Source: Pseudomonadaceae bacterium (GTDB lineage: Bacteria > Pseudomonadota > Alphaproteobacteria > UBA2136 > UBA6156). Taken from it: a stretch of DNA of 12,305 nucleotides. This document shows, in pieces, positions 5,841 through 12,305 of the stretch. The stretch covers positions 1-12,305 of the forward strand of contig CANHVX010000019.1 in NCBI GenBank assembly GCA_947464215.1. The letters run 5' to 3'. The notes beneath the pieces are model-generated. The model was not told the origin of the DNA, made no database searches, and saw only the letters and a program-made list of their open reading frames with translations. A program made the translations under genes and the position numbers. Numbering within the stretch: the stretch's first letter is position 1; each line of letters starts with the position of its first letter.

Positions 5841-5917
5841 GGCGGGCGTAGTTCAGTTGGTAGAGCACAGGATTGTGGATCCTGGTGTCGCGGGTTCGAA
5901 CCCCGTCGCTCGCCCCA
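5841..5917 (+). tRNA. tRNA-His (anticodon GUG)
   Basis: The acceptor GGCGGGCG includes the extra 5' G (G-1) that is characteristic of tRNA-His; it pairs with C73 in CGCTCGCC, and CCA is encoded (5915-5917). The anticodon loop ATTGTGG gives GTG. The D arm (TAGTTCAGTTGGTAGAGCA) and T loop (GGTTCGAACC) are canonical. No terminator separates it from tig 44 bases downstream. Confidence 0.97.
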
Positions 5918-5961
5918 GTTTGCTTTTATTTTTAGTACTTTAACGAGGGGAAAAGAGCCTG

Positions 5962-7341
5962 ATGGCCAACACAGCACAACCCAAAGCAACCGCAATCGTA
6001 ACCACCGGTGAAGGCCTAAGCCGCACCGTAAAGGTAACTGTGCCCGCTGCCGAGGTCTCTAAAATTTATGCCGCCCGCGTGGACGCGCTGGCCAAAACGA
6101 TGAAAATCGACGGCTTCCGCCCCGGCCACGTGCCCGCCAAAGTGGTGCGCGAAAAAGGCGGCCACCAGTTGGGCCATGATGTCGCCGAAGCACTCATTCA
6201 GACCTTTCTGCCCCCCGTGCTGGTTGAACACAAACTGAATATTGCCGGCCAGCCCCACGTGCACGCCGCCAACCACGCCGCCGATGACCACGGCCATGAC
6301 GCCCACCACCTGCATGCCCACGATGGCCAAGACTTTACCTTTGAAGCCCATGTGGAAATCTTCCCTGACGTGGAGCCCAAAGGTTACCAAGGCCTGATGC
6401 TGGACAAACCCACCGCAGCCCCCACTGACGAATTGGTGAATGTGGCCCTTGAACGCCTGAAAACCAACCTGCAGACCTTCGCCAAAAAAGACGGCAAAGC
6501 CGCCAAAGGCGACCAAGTGACCATGACCGGCCAAGGGTTTGAAGGCGGTAATGCCTTCCCCGGCGGCAAGTTGGACAACTTTAAGGTGGTGATTGGCTCG
6601 GGCCAGCTTATCCCCGGCTTTGAAGATGGCCTGATTGGCACCAAAGTGGGCGACGAAGTGGATGTGGCCGTGACCTTCCCCGCCGATTACCATGCCAAGG
6701 AATTGGCCGGTAAGCCTGCGACGTTTAAGCTGACCATTGATGCCGTGGACGCCCCCCAAGATGCCCCCCTGGATGATGCCAGCGCCAAGCAATTTGGTTT
6801 TGCCAACCTGGAAGAGCTGAAAGATGCCCTGCGCAAAGGTGCCGTGCGCGACCTGAGTGCCGCCAGCGAACAGCGCTTAAAGCGCCAGCTGCTGGACCAA
6901 CTGGAAACCGCCAACACCGGCTTTGACCTGCCCCAAGGTTTGGTGGGAGCGGAGCACCAAGCCCTCTGGCGTGCCCAACTGAACGACCTGCGCCGCCGCG
7001 GCCTGGGCATGGAAGCCCTGGGCGAGAACATTGAAGAGGCTGTAGCAAGCCTGCGCCCCCTGGCCGAGCGCCGCGTGCGCCTGGGCCTGACCTTGGCGGC
7101 GATTGCCAAAGCCCAGCAGATTCAGGTGGATGACGCCGACATTCAGGCGGCTATCCGTGAACAGGTTGAGCAGGCTGGCCCGCGCGGCCAAGAGGTTCTG
7201 GCCCACTACAAGAGCCCCCAAAACCGCCAAAGCCTTGCTGGCCCCTTGTTGGAAGACAAGGTGACGGGTTGGATTCTGGCCCAAGCCACCGTAACCGAAA
7301 AAGCTGTGGACGCCCGCGAACTGCTGAGCGAGCTGCAATAA
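5962..7341 (+). CDS. tig: Trigger factor with histidine-rich insert
   Basis: Trigger factor binds ribosomal protein L23 at the peptide exit and shields nascent chains; its middle domain is a peptidyl-prolyl isomerase. The 459-residue product has all three parts. The ribosome-binding domain carries the signature GFRPGHVP (51-58). An FKBP-type domain spans about 175-262 (GDQVTMTGQGFEGG, IGSGQLIPGFEDGLIG). A helical C-terminal substrate cradle runs to the end. It is about 27 residues longer than the 432-residue E. coli protein. Much of the extra length is an insert at 99-120 with nine histidines, located in the N-terminal domain between two beta strands. ATG 5962 is preceded by AGGGG and AAAGAG. 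It follows tRNA-His with no terminator, so the two may share a transcript. The common downstream partner clpP is absent. Confidence 0.97.
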   Translation: MANTAQPKATAIVTTGEGLSRTVKVTVPAAEVSKIYAARVDALAKTMKIDGFRPGHVPAKVVREKGGHQLGHDVAEALIQTFLPPVLVEHKLNIAGQPHVHAANHAADDHGHDAHHLHAHDGQDFTFEAHVEIFPDVEPKGYQGLMLDKPTAAPTDELVNVALERLKTNLQTFAKKDGKAAKGDQVTMTGQGFEGGNAFPGGKLDNFKVVIGSGQLIPGFEDGLIGTKVGDEVDVAVTFPADYHAKELAGKPATFKLTIDAVDAPQDAPLDDASAKQFGFANLEELKDALRKGAVRDLSAASEQRLKRQLLDQLETANTGFDLPQGLVGAEHQALWRAQLNDLRRRGLGMEALGENIEEAVASLRPLAERRVRLGLTLAAIAKAQQIQVDDADIQAAIREQVEQAGPRGQEVLAHYKSPQNRQSLAGPLLEDKVTGWILAQATVTEKAVDARELLSELQ

Positions 7342-7351
7342 AGCTTTTTTG

Positions 7352-7389
7352 CCAAGCAAACGGGCACCTGCGGGTGCCCGTTTGCTTGG
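7352..7389 (+). terminator. 17-bp hairpin after tig, terminator-like
   Basis: A perfect 17-bp stem (7352-7368 with 7373-7389) closes a TGCG tetraloop ten bases after the tig stop. The six-T run (7345-7350) lies before the stem and not after it, and AAGATGACG follows. Termination may be partial or Rho-assisted, or the hairpin may protect the tig mRNA 3' end. Confidence 0.6.
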
Positions 7390-7420
7390 AAGATGACGCA
7401 TTTTTCGGTAGCTTGGCTTT

Positions 7421-8446
7421 ATGAACCCACGCCTTTTGCCCCTTTTGTGTTGCCCCGTAACCCGCAGTCCGCTGCGCGTGGAAGACGCCAAGCTGACCCC
7501 CCAAGGCGATATGACCGAAGGGTGGCTGGTGGCCGAAGCCAACCCCCTCAACCGCTACCGGGTGGAGCGCGGGATACCCAGATTTGCGCCCCAAAGCGGT
7601 GAGGCGAATGCCTCGACCGTGGAATCGTTCGGCGACCAATGGAACTATTTTAACTTTGACCAATTTTCCAGCCATTTCCGGTTGGCGCTGGTGCACACCT
7701 TCGGGGATTTGGCCCATCTGCGTGGGAAAGTGGTGGTGGATGCCGGGGCAGGTGCCGGCATGCAAAGCCGCTGGTTGGCCGAAGCCGGCGCCACCCATGT
7801 GATTGCCCTGGAGCTTTCGCACGCGGTGGACGGTGTGATTGCCGCCAACCTGAAGGGCATCCGCAATGTGGATGTTATCCAGTGCAGCATCGACGCCATA
7901 CCCCTGCGCGATGGGGCTATTTCAGGCGGGATTGTGATGTGCCACAATGTTATCCAGCACACCCCAAGCGTGCCGAAAACCCTTGGCGAGCTGTGGCGCA
8001 TTGCCGGGAAGGGGACGGACGTGGCCTTCAACTGCTACACGCGGGATGTCTCGACGCCGCTGAAGCGTATCCGTTATTGGCTTTACAGCCACGTGCGCCA
8101 GATGGTGGCCGACCTCCCGTTTGCGGGCCGCTTGGCCTATGCGCGCGCGATGGCGGTGCTGCGATTTGTGCCTTTATTAGGCTATTTGCTTGAAAAAGCT
8201 GACCTGATGCGGCGTGGGCGTGTGTTTGAACCGACCTTTATGGCGCGCCTGAAGATGCAATATCGGGCTGGGCTTTTGAATACGTTTGATTATTTTGGCG
8301 CCCATGCCTACCAACACCACCACACGTTGGGTGAGTTGCGCGCCATGGCCGACGCCTTGACCCCGTCGCCGCAGATTGTAAATGCCGATGACTTCTTCCG
8401 GCCGCATCAGCCGGTGGGGATTATGTTGCGGTTGTTGCGCCGTTAA
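7421..8446 (+). CDS. SAM-dependent methyltransferase with Trm112-like N-terminus
   Basis: The first 57 residues resemble the small Trm112/UPF0434 domain (LLPLLCCPVTRSPL at 5-18, then YRVERGIPRF at 46-55). A class I methyltransferase domain follows. Motif I is VVVDAGAGAGMQSRWLAEAG (104-123), the acidic ribose-binding residue is probably E131 (VIALELS), and a later motif is DVIQCSIDAIPLRDG (151-165) with IVMCHNVIQHTP (171-182). The C-terminal 130 residues are basic and helical and look membrane-proximal (VLRFVPLLGYLLEKADLMRR). Such proteins methylate varied small molecules, lipids or quinones; the substrate cannot be told here. The zinc-type CPVC pattern is reduced to CPVT. ATG 7421 has no clear Shine-Dalgarno, but the Trm112-like sequence begins immediately. 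It ends at a bidirectional terminator. Confidence 0.88.
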   Translation: MNPRLLPLLCCPVTRSPLRVEDAKLTPQGDMTEGWLVAEANPLNRYRVERGIPRFAPQSGEANASTVESFGDQWNYFNFDQFSSHFRLALVHTFGDLAHLRGKVVVDAGAGAGMQSRWLAEAGATHVIALELSHAVDGVIAANLKGIRNVDVIQCSIDAIPLRDGAISGGIVMCHNVIQHTPSVPKTLGELWRIAGKGTDVAFNCYTRDVSTPLKRIRYWLYSHVRQMVADLPFAGRLAYARAMAVLRFVPLLGYLLEKADLMRRGRVFEPTFMARLKMQYRAGLLNTFDYFGAHAYQHHHTLGELRAMADALTPSPQIVNADDFFRPHQPVGIMLRLLRR

Positions 8447-8458
8447 TGTTTGAAAAGC

Positions 8459-8494
8459 CATACCCCCCTGCCAGAATGGCTGGGGGGTATGTTT
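8459..8494. terminator. Bidirectional terminator between convergent genes
   Basis: CATACCCCCC (8459-8468) pairs with GGGGGGTATG (8482-8491). A nested GCCA/TGGC stem with a GAA loop lies inside. TTT follows on the plus strand, and GGCTTTTC follows on the minus strand. It serves the methyltransferase (stop at 8446) and the minus-strand gene (stop at 8512). Confidence 0.85.
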
Positions 8495-8511
8495 ATCGGT
8501 ATTCTCGGGCT

Positions 8512-9069
8512 TTATACCCATGTATGGACGGGAAATCCGAGTTTCTCGGCTTTGATGACCGCACGAAAGGTGTAGTCACGCTTTTCCAGGCTTTCTCGGG
8601 TGCCTTGTTGCATATCCACCAAGCTTAAGATGGTTTGCACGCGGGCGCGGCATTCATCCTCGATGGCGGCCAACACCTTGAACAGCTCGGGGTTGCTGCG
8701 CTTGCAGGCCACCGGCCAGATAAGCACCGCGCTGCTGAAGTCATCCACCAACCCCGTGACTTTGGGGGTTTGTTTGAGATCGACCCCGAAGACTTGCAAC
8801 TTGCGGTTGGCTTGGGTTTTCAGGAGCTCTGTCACCCAACTTTCACCGCCGAGATTACTGGTGCCGATGAAGTAGGTATCTTTGGGCAACAGGTTGGCCA
8901 AAGCGGCCACTGGCAGTGCGGTGTCGGCATAGAGGGGGCGCAGAGCCAATTCGGCATCGGACCCTGCCAGCACCGGGTGGGCCTGCCGAAGCGTTGGCAG
9001 GTGCCGTGTGATGCTGTGTGCGAGCGCGGGCACAAACGGATTCTGCTTGTTCTTGAAGGTTTTACCCAT
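8512..9069 (-). CDS. Hypothetical protein, 185 residues
   Basis: I do not recognise this family. ATG 9069 is well placed, with GGAGA 9 bases upstream. The protein starts basic (MGKTFKNKQNPF). A helical segment follows (LAHSITRHLPTLRQAHPVLAG), then an alternating alpha/beta-like region (DTYFIGTSNLGGESWVTELL, KLQVFGVDLKQTPKVTGL, SSAVLIWPVACKR). It ends with helices (LFKVLAAIEDECRARVQTIL, DYTFRAVIKAEKLGF) and the C-terminus PVHTWV. No signal peptide or membrane segment is visible, and it looks like a soluble cytoplasmic protein. It lies 80 bases downstream of the EamA-like gene, with a possible promoter of its own overlapping that gene's stop. The open frame extends far upstream of 9069, but that part runs through the end of the transporter gene in another frame and looks non-coding. 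Confidence 0.75.
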   Translation of the reverse strand: MGKTFKNKQNPFVPALAHSITRHLPTLRQAHPVLAGSDAELALRPLYADTALPVAALANLLPKDTYFIGTSNLGGESWVTELLKTQANRKLQVFGVDLKQTPKVTGLVDDFSSAVLIWPVACKRSNPELFKVLAAIEDECRARVQTILSLVDMQQGTRESLEKRDYTFRAVIKAEKLGFPVHTWV

Positions 9070-9117
9070 AGGATGTTCTCCATGACAGGGGGGAAACGGA
9101 CGCGAATAGTGCTGGAA

Positions 9118-9146
9118 GTGATGGCCAGACTGGGCCTCTTTGTCAA
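9118..9146 (-). promoter_or_regulatory. Possible promoter of the 185-residue gene
   Basis: On the minus strand a perfect TTGACA (9146-9141) lies just after the transporter stop codon region. CATCAC (9123-9118) follows after 17 bases. The -10 is poor (three of six), so this is a tentative call. Confidence 0.35.
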
Positions 9147-9149
9147 CCC

Positions 9150-10028
9150 TTAGCCGACCATAAGCACCACAAAACCTGCCAGCAGGGCGGCGAGGGCGGC
9201 CCACGTGCCTTTGTGGTGGGGGAGGTCTCCGCGGTAGAGATCGTGGGCGGCCATGCAGGCGGCGGGCACCATGGTCACCACCAACACCAAGGCCAATGGC
9301 AGCCCGGCGTAGGCAAAGCCTTCCAAGACATTCCCGGCCAAGACGCAACCCCAGATGGGGATAATCACTGTTAATGAAGGCCACGCCTGCTGCCGCACCG
9401 CAGGCCATGCCCATAGGCAGGCATAGGCCCCCGTGGCCATGGTTTGGGCCACCACCGTGTGCGCCATAACCGAAGGTTGCAGCGTTTGCCCGTGTTTATA
9501 CAGCGCAATTTGCACGGTAAGCACCGCGCACCAGAGCCCGATGATGGCCCATTCGTGACGGGTGGGGTATCGGCCCCGTTGATTGCTGAGGCCCAATGCG
9601 CCCCCCAGCAACAGGCCAATGGCGGCCAGCGTGGTGAGCGGGAAATAGGTGTGAAAGAGTGAAACATCGGCCGCCAACGCCCCCAATGTAATGAGGGCTT
9701 TTTTATAACCGGCAACTTCCGATAGGCTAAACCGCCGCAACAGCCACACCAGCCCCGTGGTGGTGGTGACGGTGCACAGCGCCCACGCGGCGGGAAACAC
9801 CAGTGCCGCGGGCGTGAGCGTATAGGTGAGGGCACCTGTTTGCGTGGTGGCAAGCCCAATGGCCATCCACACCGGCCACAAAAAGCCTAGCCAGCTGGGT
9901 AAGGCCAACGGGTGAGGGGGTTTTTTATGTGATGCGTGTGCGCGTTTGAACAGGATTTGCAGCGCGGCAAAGGCAAGGCCCGAGGCCAATGCGGCGCATA
10001 TGCCCACCCACAGACTTTCTGTATGCAT
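9150..10028 (-). CDS. EamA/DMT-like integral membrane transporter
   Basis: The 292-residue product is almost wholly hydrophobic, with about ten predicted membrane helices. Examples are LWVGICAALASGLAFAALQI near the N-terminus, FLWPVWMAIGLA, LVFPAAWALCTV, LTTLAAIGLLLGGALGL, WAIIGLWCAVLTVQIALY, LTVIIPIWGCVLAG, LALVLVVTMVPAACMA and WAALAALLAGFVVLMVG at the end. Short basic loops lie between them (RRFSLSEVAGYKK, NQRGRYPTRHE). This size and topology fit the drug/metabolite transporter superfamily, whose members export or import amino acids and other small molecules. The substrate is unknown, and I see no specific motif beyond the topology. ATG 10028 is chosen because the first helix begins directly after it; no clear Shine-Dalgarno is visible. 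It starts about 40 bases after the tuf terminator, so it is probably expressed by read-through or a weak promoter. Confidence 0.82.
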   Translation of the reverse strand: MHTESLWVGICAALASGLAFAALQILFKRAHASHKKPPHPLALPSWLGFLWPVWMAIGLATTQTGALTYTLTPAALVFPAAWALCTVTTTTGLVWLLRRFSLSEVAGYKKALITLGALAADVSLFHTYFPLTTLAAIGLLLGGALGLSNQRGRYPTRHEWAIIGLWCAVLTVQIALYKHGQTLQPSVMAHTVVAQTMATGAYACLWAWPAVRQQAWPSLTVIIPIWGCVLAGNVLEGFAYAGLPLALVLVVTMVPAACMAAHDLYRGDLPHHKGTWAALAALLAGFVVLMVG

Positions 10029-10067
10029 GGTATGCAGCTTAGGGCGAAAGAGAGAGCTCCGCCATAC

Positions 10068-10092
10068 AAAAACAGGGCCCGAAGGCCCTGTT
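10068..10092 (-). terminator. Rho-independent terminator of tuf
   Basis: On the minus strand AACAGGGCC and GGCCCTGTT form a 9-bp stem around a TTCG tetraloop (10092 to 10071). A TTTTT tract corresponding to 10072-10068 overlaps the stem end. It lies 17 bases after the tuf stop codon. Confidence 0.9.
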
Positions 10093-10109
10093 CTCAACCT
10101 CTCTCGAGA

Positions 10110-11282
10110 CTACTTCACAATGGAAGCAACCACGCCGGCGCCCACGGTGCGGCCGCCTTCGCGAACAGCGAAGCGCACACCTTGGTCCATGGCGATCGGA
10201 GCGATCAGCTCAACTTCCATGGCGATGTTGTCGCCTGGCATCACCATTTCAACGCCATCGGGCAGTTTGATGCTGCCGGTTACGTCGGTGGTGCGGAAGT
10301 AGAACTGTGGGCGGTAACCGCTGAAGAATGGCGTGTGACGGCCACCTTCTTCTTTGCTCAGCACGTACACTTCGCTCTTGAAGTGGGTGTGAGGCGTAAT
10401 GCTGCCTGGCTTGGCAAGCACTTGGCCGCGCTCTACGTCTTCGCGCTTGATACCGCGCAGCAGCAGACCCACGTTATCGCCAGCCTGACCTTGGTCGAGC
10501 AGCTTGCGGAACATTTCCACGCCGGTGCAGGCGGTTTTTTGGGTTGGCTTCAGACCAACGATTTCGATATCTTCGCCCACTTTGACGATACCGCGTTCGA
10601 TACGGCCAGTTACCACTGTCCCACGGCCGGTGATGGTGAACACGTCTTCCACAGGCATCAGGAAGGGCTTGTCGAGTTCGCGCTCGGCTTGGGGGATCCA
10701 GGTGTCGATCGCGTCCATCAGCTTGCGCATGGCTTGCTCGCCCAGTTCGCCGCTGTCGCCTTCGAGCGCCTTCAAGGCAGAACCGTGGATGATGGGGGTG
10801 TTGTCGCCATCGAAGTTATACTTGCTGAGCAGCTCGCGGATTTCCATTTCCACCAGTTCCAGCAGGTCTTTGTCGGCGATGTCGCACTTGTTCAGGAACA
10901 CCACGATTTTTGGAACACCCACCTGACGGGCCAGCAGAATGTGCTCGCGCGTTTGGGGCATTGGACCATCGGTTGCGGCAACCACCAAAATAGCGCCATC
11001 CATCTGGGCGGCACCGGTAATCATGTTCTTCACGTAGTCGGCGTGGCCGGGGCAGTCAACGTGGGCGTAGTGGCGCTTGGCGCTCTCGTATTCCACGTGG
11101 GCGGTGTTGATGGTAATACCACGGGCCTTTTCTTCAGGGGCGCTGTCGATTTGGTCGTAGCCCTTGAATTCACCGAAGTATTTGGTCATCGCGGCGGTCA
11201 GCGTTGTTTTACCGTGGTCAACGTGGCCAATGGTGCCGATGTTGCAGTGCGGTTTGTTCCGCTGGAAGGTAGCTTTTGACAT
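10110..11282 (-). CDS. tuf: Elongation factor Tu
   Basis: EF-Tu is the GTPase that carries aminoacyl-tRNA to the ribosomal A site, and tmRNA together with SmpB. The 390-residue product is full length and has every GTP-binding motif: GHVDHGKTT (19-27), RGITIN (54-59), DCPGHADY (76-83), NKCD (131-134) and SAL (168-170). The three-domain architecture continues to the end with the tRNA-binding residues of domains II and III (GRGTVVTGRIERG, GGRHTPFFSGYRPQFYFRTTDVTG). The C-terminus VVASIVK differs slightly from more common endings. ATG 11282 has AAGGA 8 bases upstream. It stands alone here, without rpsL, rpsG, fusA or rpsJ, so it may be one of two tuf copies or a relocated one. A perfect -35 upstream and a UUCG terminator downstream suggest a strongly expressed unit. 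Confidence 0.99.
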   Translation of the reverse strand: MSKATFQRNKPHCNIGTIGHVDHGKTTLTAAMTKYFGEFKGYDQIDSAPEEKARGITINTAHVEYESAKRHYAHVDCPGHADYVKNMITGAAQMDGAILVVAATDGPMPQTREHILLARQVGVPKIVVFLNKCDIADKDLLELVEMEIRELLSKYNFDGDNTPIIHGSALKALEGDSGELGEQAMRKLMDAIDTWIPQAERELDKPFLMPVEDVFTITGRGTVVTGRIERGIVKVGEDIEIVGLKPTQKTACTGVEMFRKLLDQGQAGDNVGLLLRGIKREDVERGQVLAKPGSITPHTHFKSEVYVLSKEEGGRHTPFFSGYRPQFYFRTTDVTGSIKLPDGVEMVMPGDNIAMEVELIAPIAMDQGVRFAVREGGRTVGAGVVASIVK

Positions 11283-11377
11283 CTACTAAGTCCTTGTTTT
11301 GGTGGCCTTTGCTAGGGGCCGATTGTCGTTCCTATGGGTTACGCCGCGCATGGTGCGCCTATCGCAACGGCTGGCGG

Positions 11378-11406
11378 TTTATGGCGTGGATTATGGGGGC
11401 TGTCAA
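11378..11406 (-). promoter_or_regulatory. Promoter of tuf
   Basis: On the minus strand TTGACA (11406-11401) is followed after 17 bases by CATAAA (11383-11378). The -35 is perfect and the -10 matches four of six. The start site would be near 11371, leaving an 89-base leader with a GGCC/GGCC hairpin (11307-11323) before the Shine-Dalgarno. Confidence 0.62.
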
Positions 11407-11464
11407 GGGTGGGGGCGGGGGGATCGGGGTGACTTGTAGGTCTCCTTATGTTATTTATCTGTTG

Positions 11465-11956
11465 ATGATGGATGTTGGTATTTTGAAGCAGAGCATAGAC
11501 GACATTCTGGAGTGCATGCCCCATAAGCCGTTTTTATGCCTACCTCTGTCCGCCTTGCTTTACGTAGACCTCCGCGACAACCATGAGATTGATGCCAGGC
11601 TAGTTACGGGAGATTTGTCGTTTGAAGATGAGGTTATTTTCAAGCAGGATTTTAGGATCACAGAGGTCGGGGATGGCTTTCGGACATGGGCAGGTCATGC
11701 TTGGGTGAAAGTGGGCGACCTGATCTGTGATCTTTCAATCTTCCGCACGATTTACTCCACCAGCTTTACCAAAACCTGCAAGCTAAGACTTATAGAGAAG
11801 TTTGGCCTCGGGCGCGGATGCCTAGTTGGGACCTCCGCCCAAATGCAGGGGGTGAGGTTAAATTATAAACTCACTGATATCCTCACCGATGAGATGGCAA
11901 TGGGTGTGATTAAAGGCATTCCCCAGCTTCTAGCCGATTCCAAAACTAACGATTAG
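11465..11956 (+). CDS. Orphan protein with Cys-His-Asp pattern, transglutaminase-like
   Basis: I cannot name this 163-residue protein. It has a pattern seen in transglutaminase/NlpC-type folds: a cysteine at the start of a helix (FLCLPLSALLY, C25), then GHAWVKVGDLICDLS with H78 and D89. That would supply a Cys-His-Asp triad, so a small amidase, peptidase or acyl-transfer role is possible. The C-terminal part is helical and basic (KTCKLRLIEKFGLGRG). No signal peptide or membrane segment is visible. The start is uncertain. ATG 11465 and 11468 lack a good Shine-Dalgarno, while GTG 11429 has GGGGGGA five bases upstream and would add 12 residues. Its GC content is clearly lower than its neighbours, and it uses AGG, AGA, CTA and TTA codons they avoid, suggesting transfer. 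It lies divergent from tuf. Confidence 0.72.
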   Translation: MMDVGILKQSIDDILECMPHKPFLCLPLSALLYVDLRDNHEIDARLVTGDLSFEDEVIFKQDFRITEVGDGFRTWAGHAWVKVGDLICDLSIFRTIYSTSFTKTCKLRLIEKFGLGRGCLVGTSAQMQGVRLNYKLTDILTDEMAMGVIKGIPQLLADSKTND

Positions 11957-11996
11957 CAAGCGTTCCCCTTTAGCAAACCTACACTGGGCTTCAAAA

Positions 11997-12014
11997 GTAG
12001 CCCCGCAGGGCTAC
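11997..12014. repeat. Small hairpin after the orphan gene
   Basis: GTAGCCC (11997-12003) pairs with GGGCTAC (12008-12014) around CGCA. TTCAA (11990-11994) and TTGAA (12023-12027) flank it and could extend the structure. No T tract follows. Confidence 0.6.
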
Positions 12015-12034
12015 GCAGCAGCTTGAAACCTCTT

Positions 12035-12054
12035 TAGACACCAAGTAGACACCA
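12035..12054. repeat. Direct repeat TAGACACCA, two copies
   Basis: TAGACACCA occurs at 12035-12043 and 12046-12054, separated by AG. Spaced short direct repeats of this kind resemble arm sites of tyrosine recombinases, but no integrase or att duplication is visible here. Confidence 0.6.
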
Positions 12055-12059
12055 GACCA

Positions 12060-12087
12060 AAAAACCGCCCTTGTGGGGCGGCTTTTT
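12060..12087. terminator. Bidirectional terminator between the orphan and tRNA-fMet
   Basis: CCGCCC (12065-12070) pairs with GGGCGG (12076-12081) around TTGTG. On the plus side CTTTTT follows; on the minus side the flanking A tract reads as TTTTTT. This suits both the plus-strand orphan and the minus-strand tRNA-fMet. Confidence 0.85.
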
Positions 12088-12122
12088 AATCTGAAAATAT
12101 CTTGCAATTTCAAAGGAATAAT

Positions 12123-12199
<77 letters not shown>

Positions 12200-12215
12200 A
12201 CAAAGCTGGGGCAAA

Positions 12216-12245
12216 AGTATAAGACCGAACCCTATTGAGGGTCAA
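12216..12245 (-). promoter_or_regulatory. Promoter of tRNA-fMet
   Basis: On the minus strand TTGACC (12245-12240) and TATACT (12221-12216) are 18 bases apart, matching five and five of six consensus bases. Transcription would start near 12209, ten bases before the mature tRNA. Confidence 0.75.
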
Positions 12246-12263
12246 ATCAGAACCTTCACCTGC

Positions 12264-12286
12264 AAGAAAGCCCGCTAAAGCGGGCT
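12264..12286 (-). terminator. Terminator of a gene beyond the right edge
   Basis: AGCCCGC (12269-12275) pairs with GCGGGCT (12280-12286) around a TAAA loop. On the minus strand the stem runs into TTCTT, so it most likely ends a leftward gene lying outside the window. Confidence 0.65.
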
Positions 12287-12305
12287 CTCAAGCTTTAATT
12301 GGTAC

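Noticed and set aside
9936..11279. Plus-strand frame of 447 residues across the tuf gene
   Set aside because: It is the antisense frame of EF-Tu, whose identity is certain; long shadows are typical opposite strongly biased genes.
12035..12054. Start of a CRISPR-like array
   Set aside because: Only two 9-base copies separated by two bases; no spacer-length periodicity and no cas gene.

Overview
The window looks like chromosomal DNA of a GC-rich Gram-negative bacterium, most probably an alphaproteobacterium. The best pointers are the omega-subunit start (MARVTVEDC followed by the VDRDNDKNPVV block), smpB lying just upstream of rpoZ, and the tRNA sequences. This placement is inference; no rRNA is present to confirm it. 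Most of the window is housekeeping, with several small proteins I do not recognise.

Layout. Positions 1-281: tail of an unidentified acidic protein and its terminator. 309-1860: smpB (tmRNA partner), a short protein resembling a truncated pantothenate synthetase without its catalytic motif, then rpoZ with its own probable promoter and terminator. 1964-2898: two divergent small proteins of unknown function. 2950-3313: a strand-skewed, A-rich and T-poor segment with short tandem repeats and a possible 52-residue ORF, closed by a strong terminator. 3324-5494 (minus strand): a YjjX-type inosine/xanthosine triphosphatase, tRNA-Leu(UAG), and a soluble PAS-PAS chemoreceptor of BdlA type. 5495-5818: AT-rich spacer.

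5841-8446 (plus strand): tRNA-His(GUG), trigger factor with a histidine-rich insert and no clpP behind it, and a methyltransferase with a Trm112-like N-terminus. 8512-11282 (minus strand): EF-Tu (tuf) under a good promoter, then an EamA-like membrane transporter and an orphan 185-residue protein. 11465-11956 (plus): a lower-GC orphan with a Cys-His-Asp pattern suggesting a transglutaminase/NlpC-like fold. It is followed by a small hairpin, a direct repeat and a bidirectional terminator. 12123-12199 (minus): initiator tRNA-fMet with a clear promoter. The right edge holds a terminator belonging to a gene outside the window.

The recognised genes mostly serve translation and RNA synthesis: ribosome rescue (SmpB), RNA polymerase omega, nascent-chain folding (trigger factor), EF-Tu and three tRNAs. 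No classical mobile element, CRISPR array or complete new multi-gene system is visible. The most unusual items are the degenerate PanC-like protein between smpB and rpoZ, the His-rich trigger factor, the T-poor small-ORF segment, and the low-GC Cys-His-Asp orphan beside tRNA-fMet.
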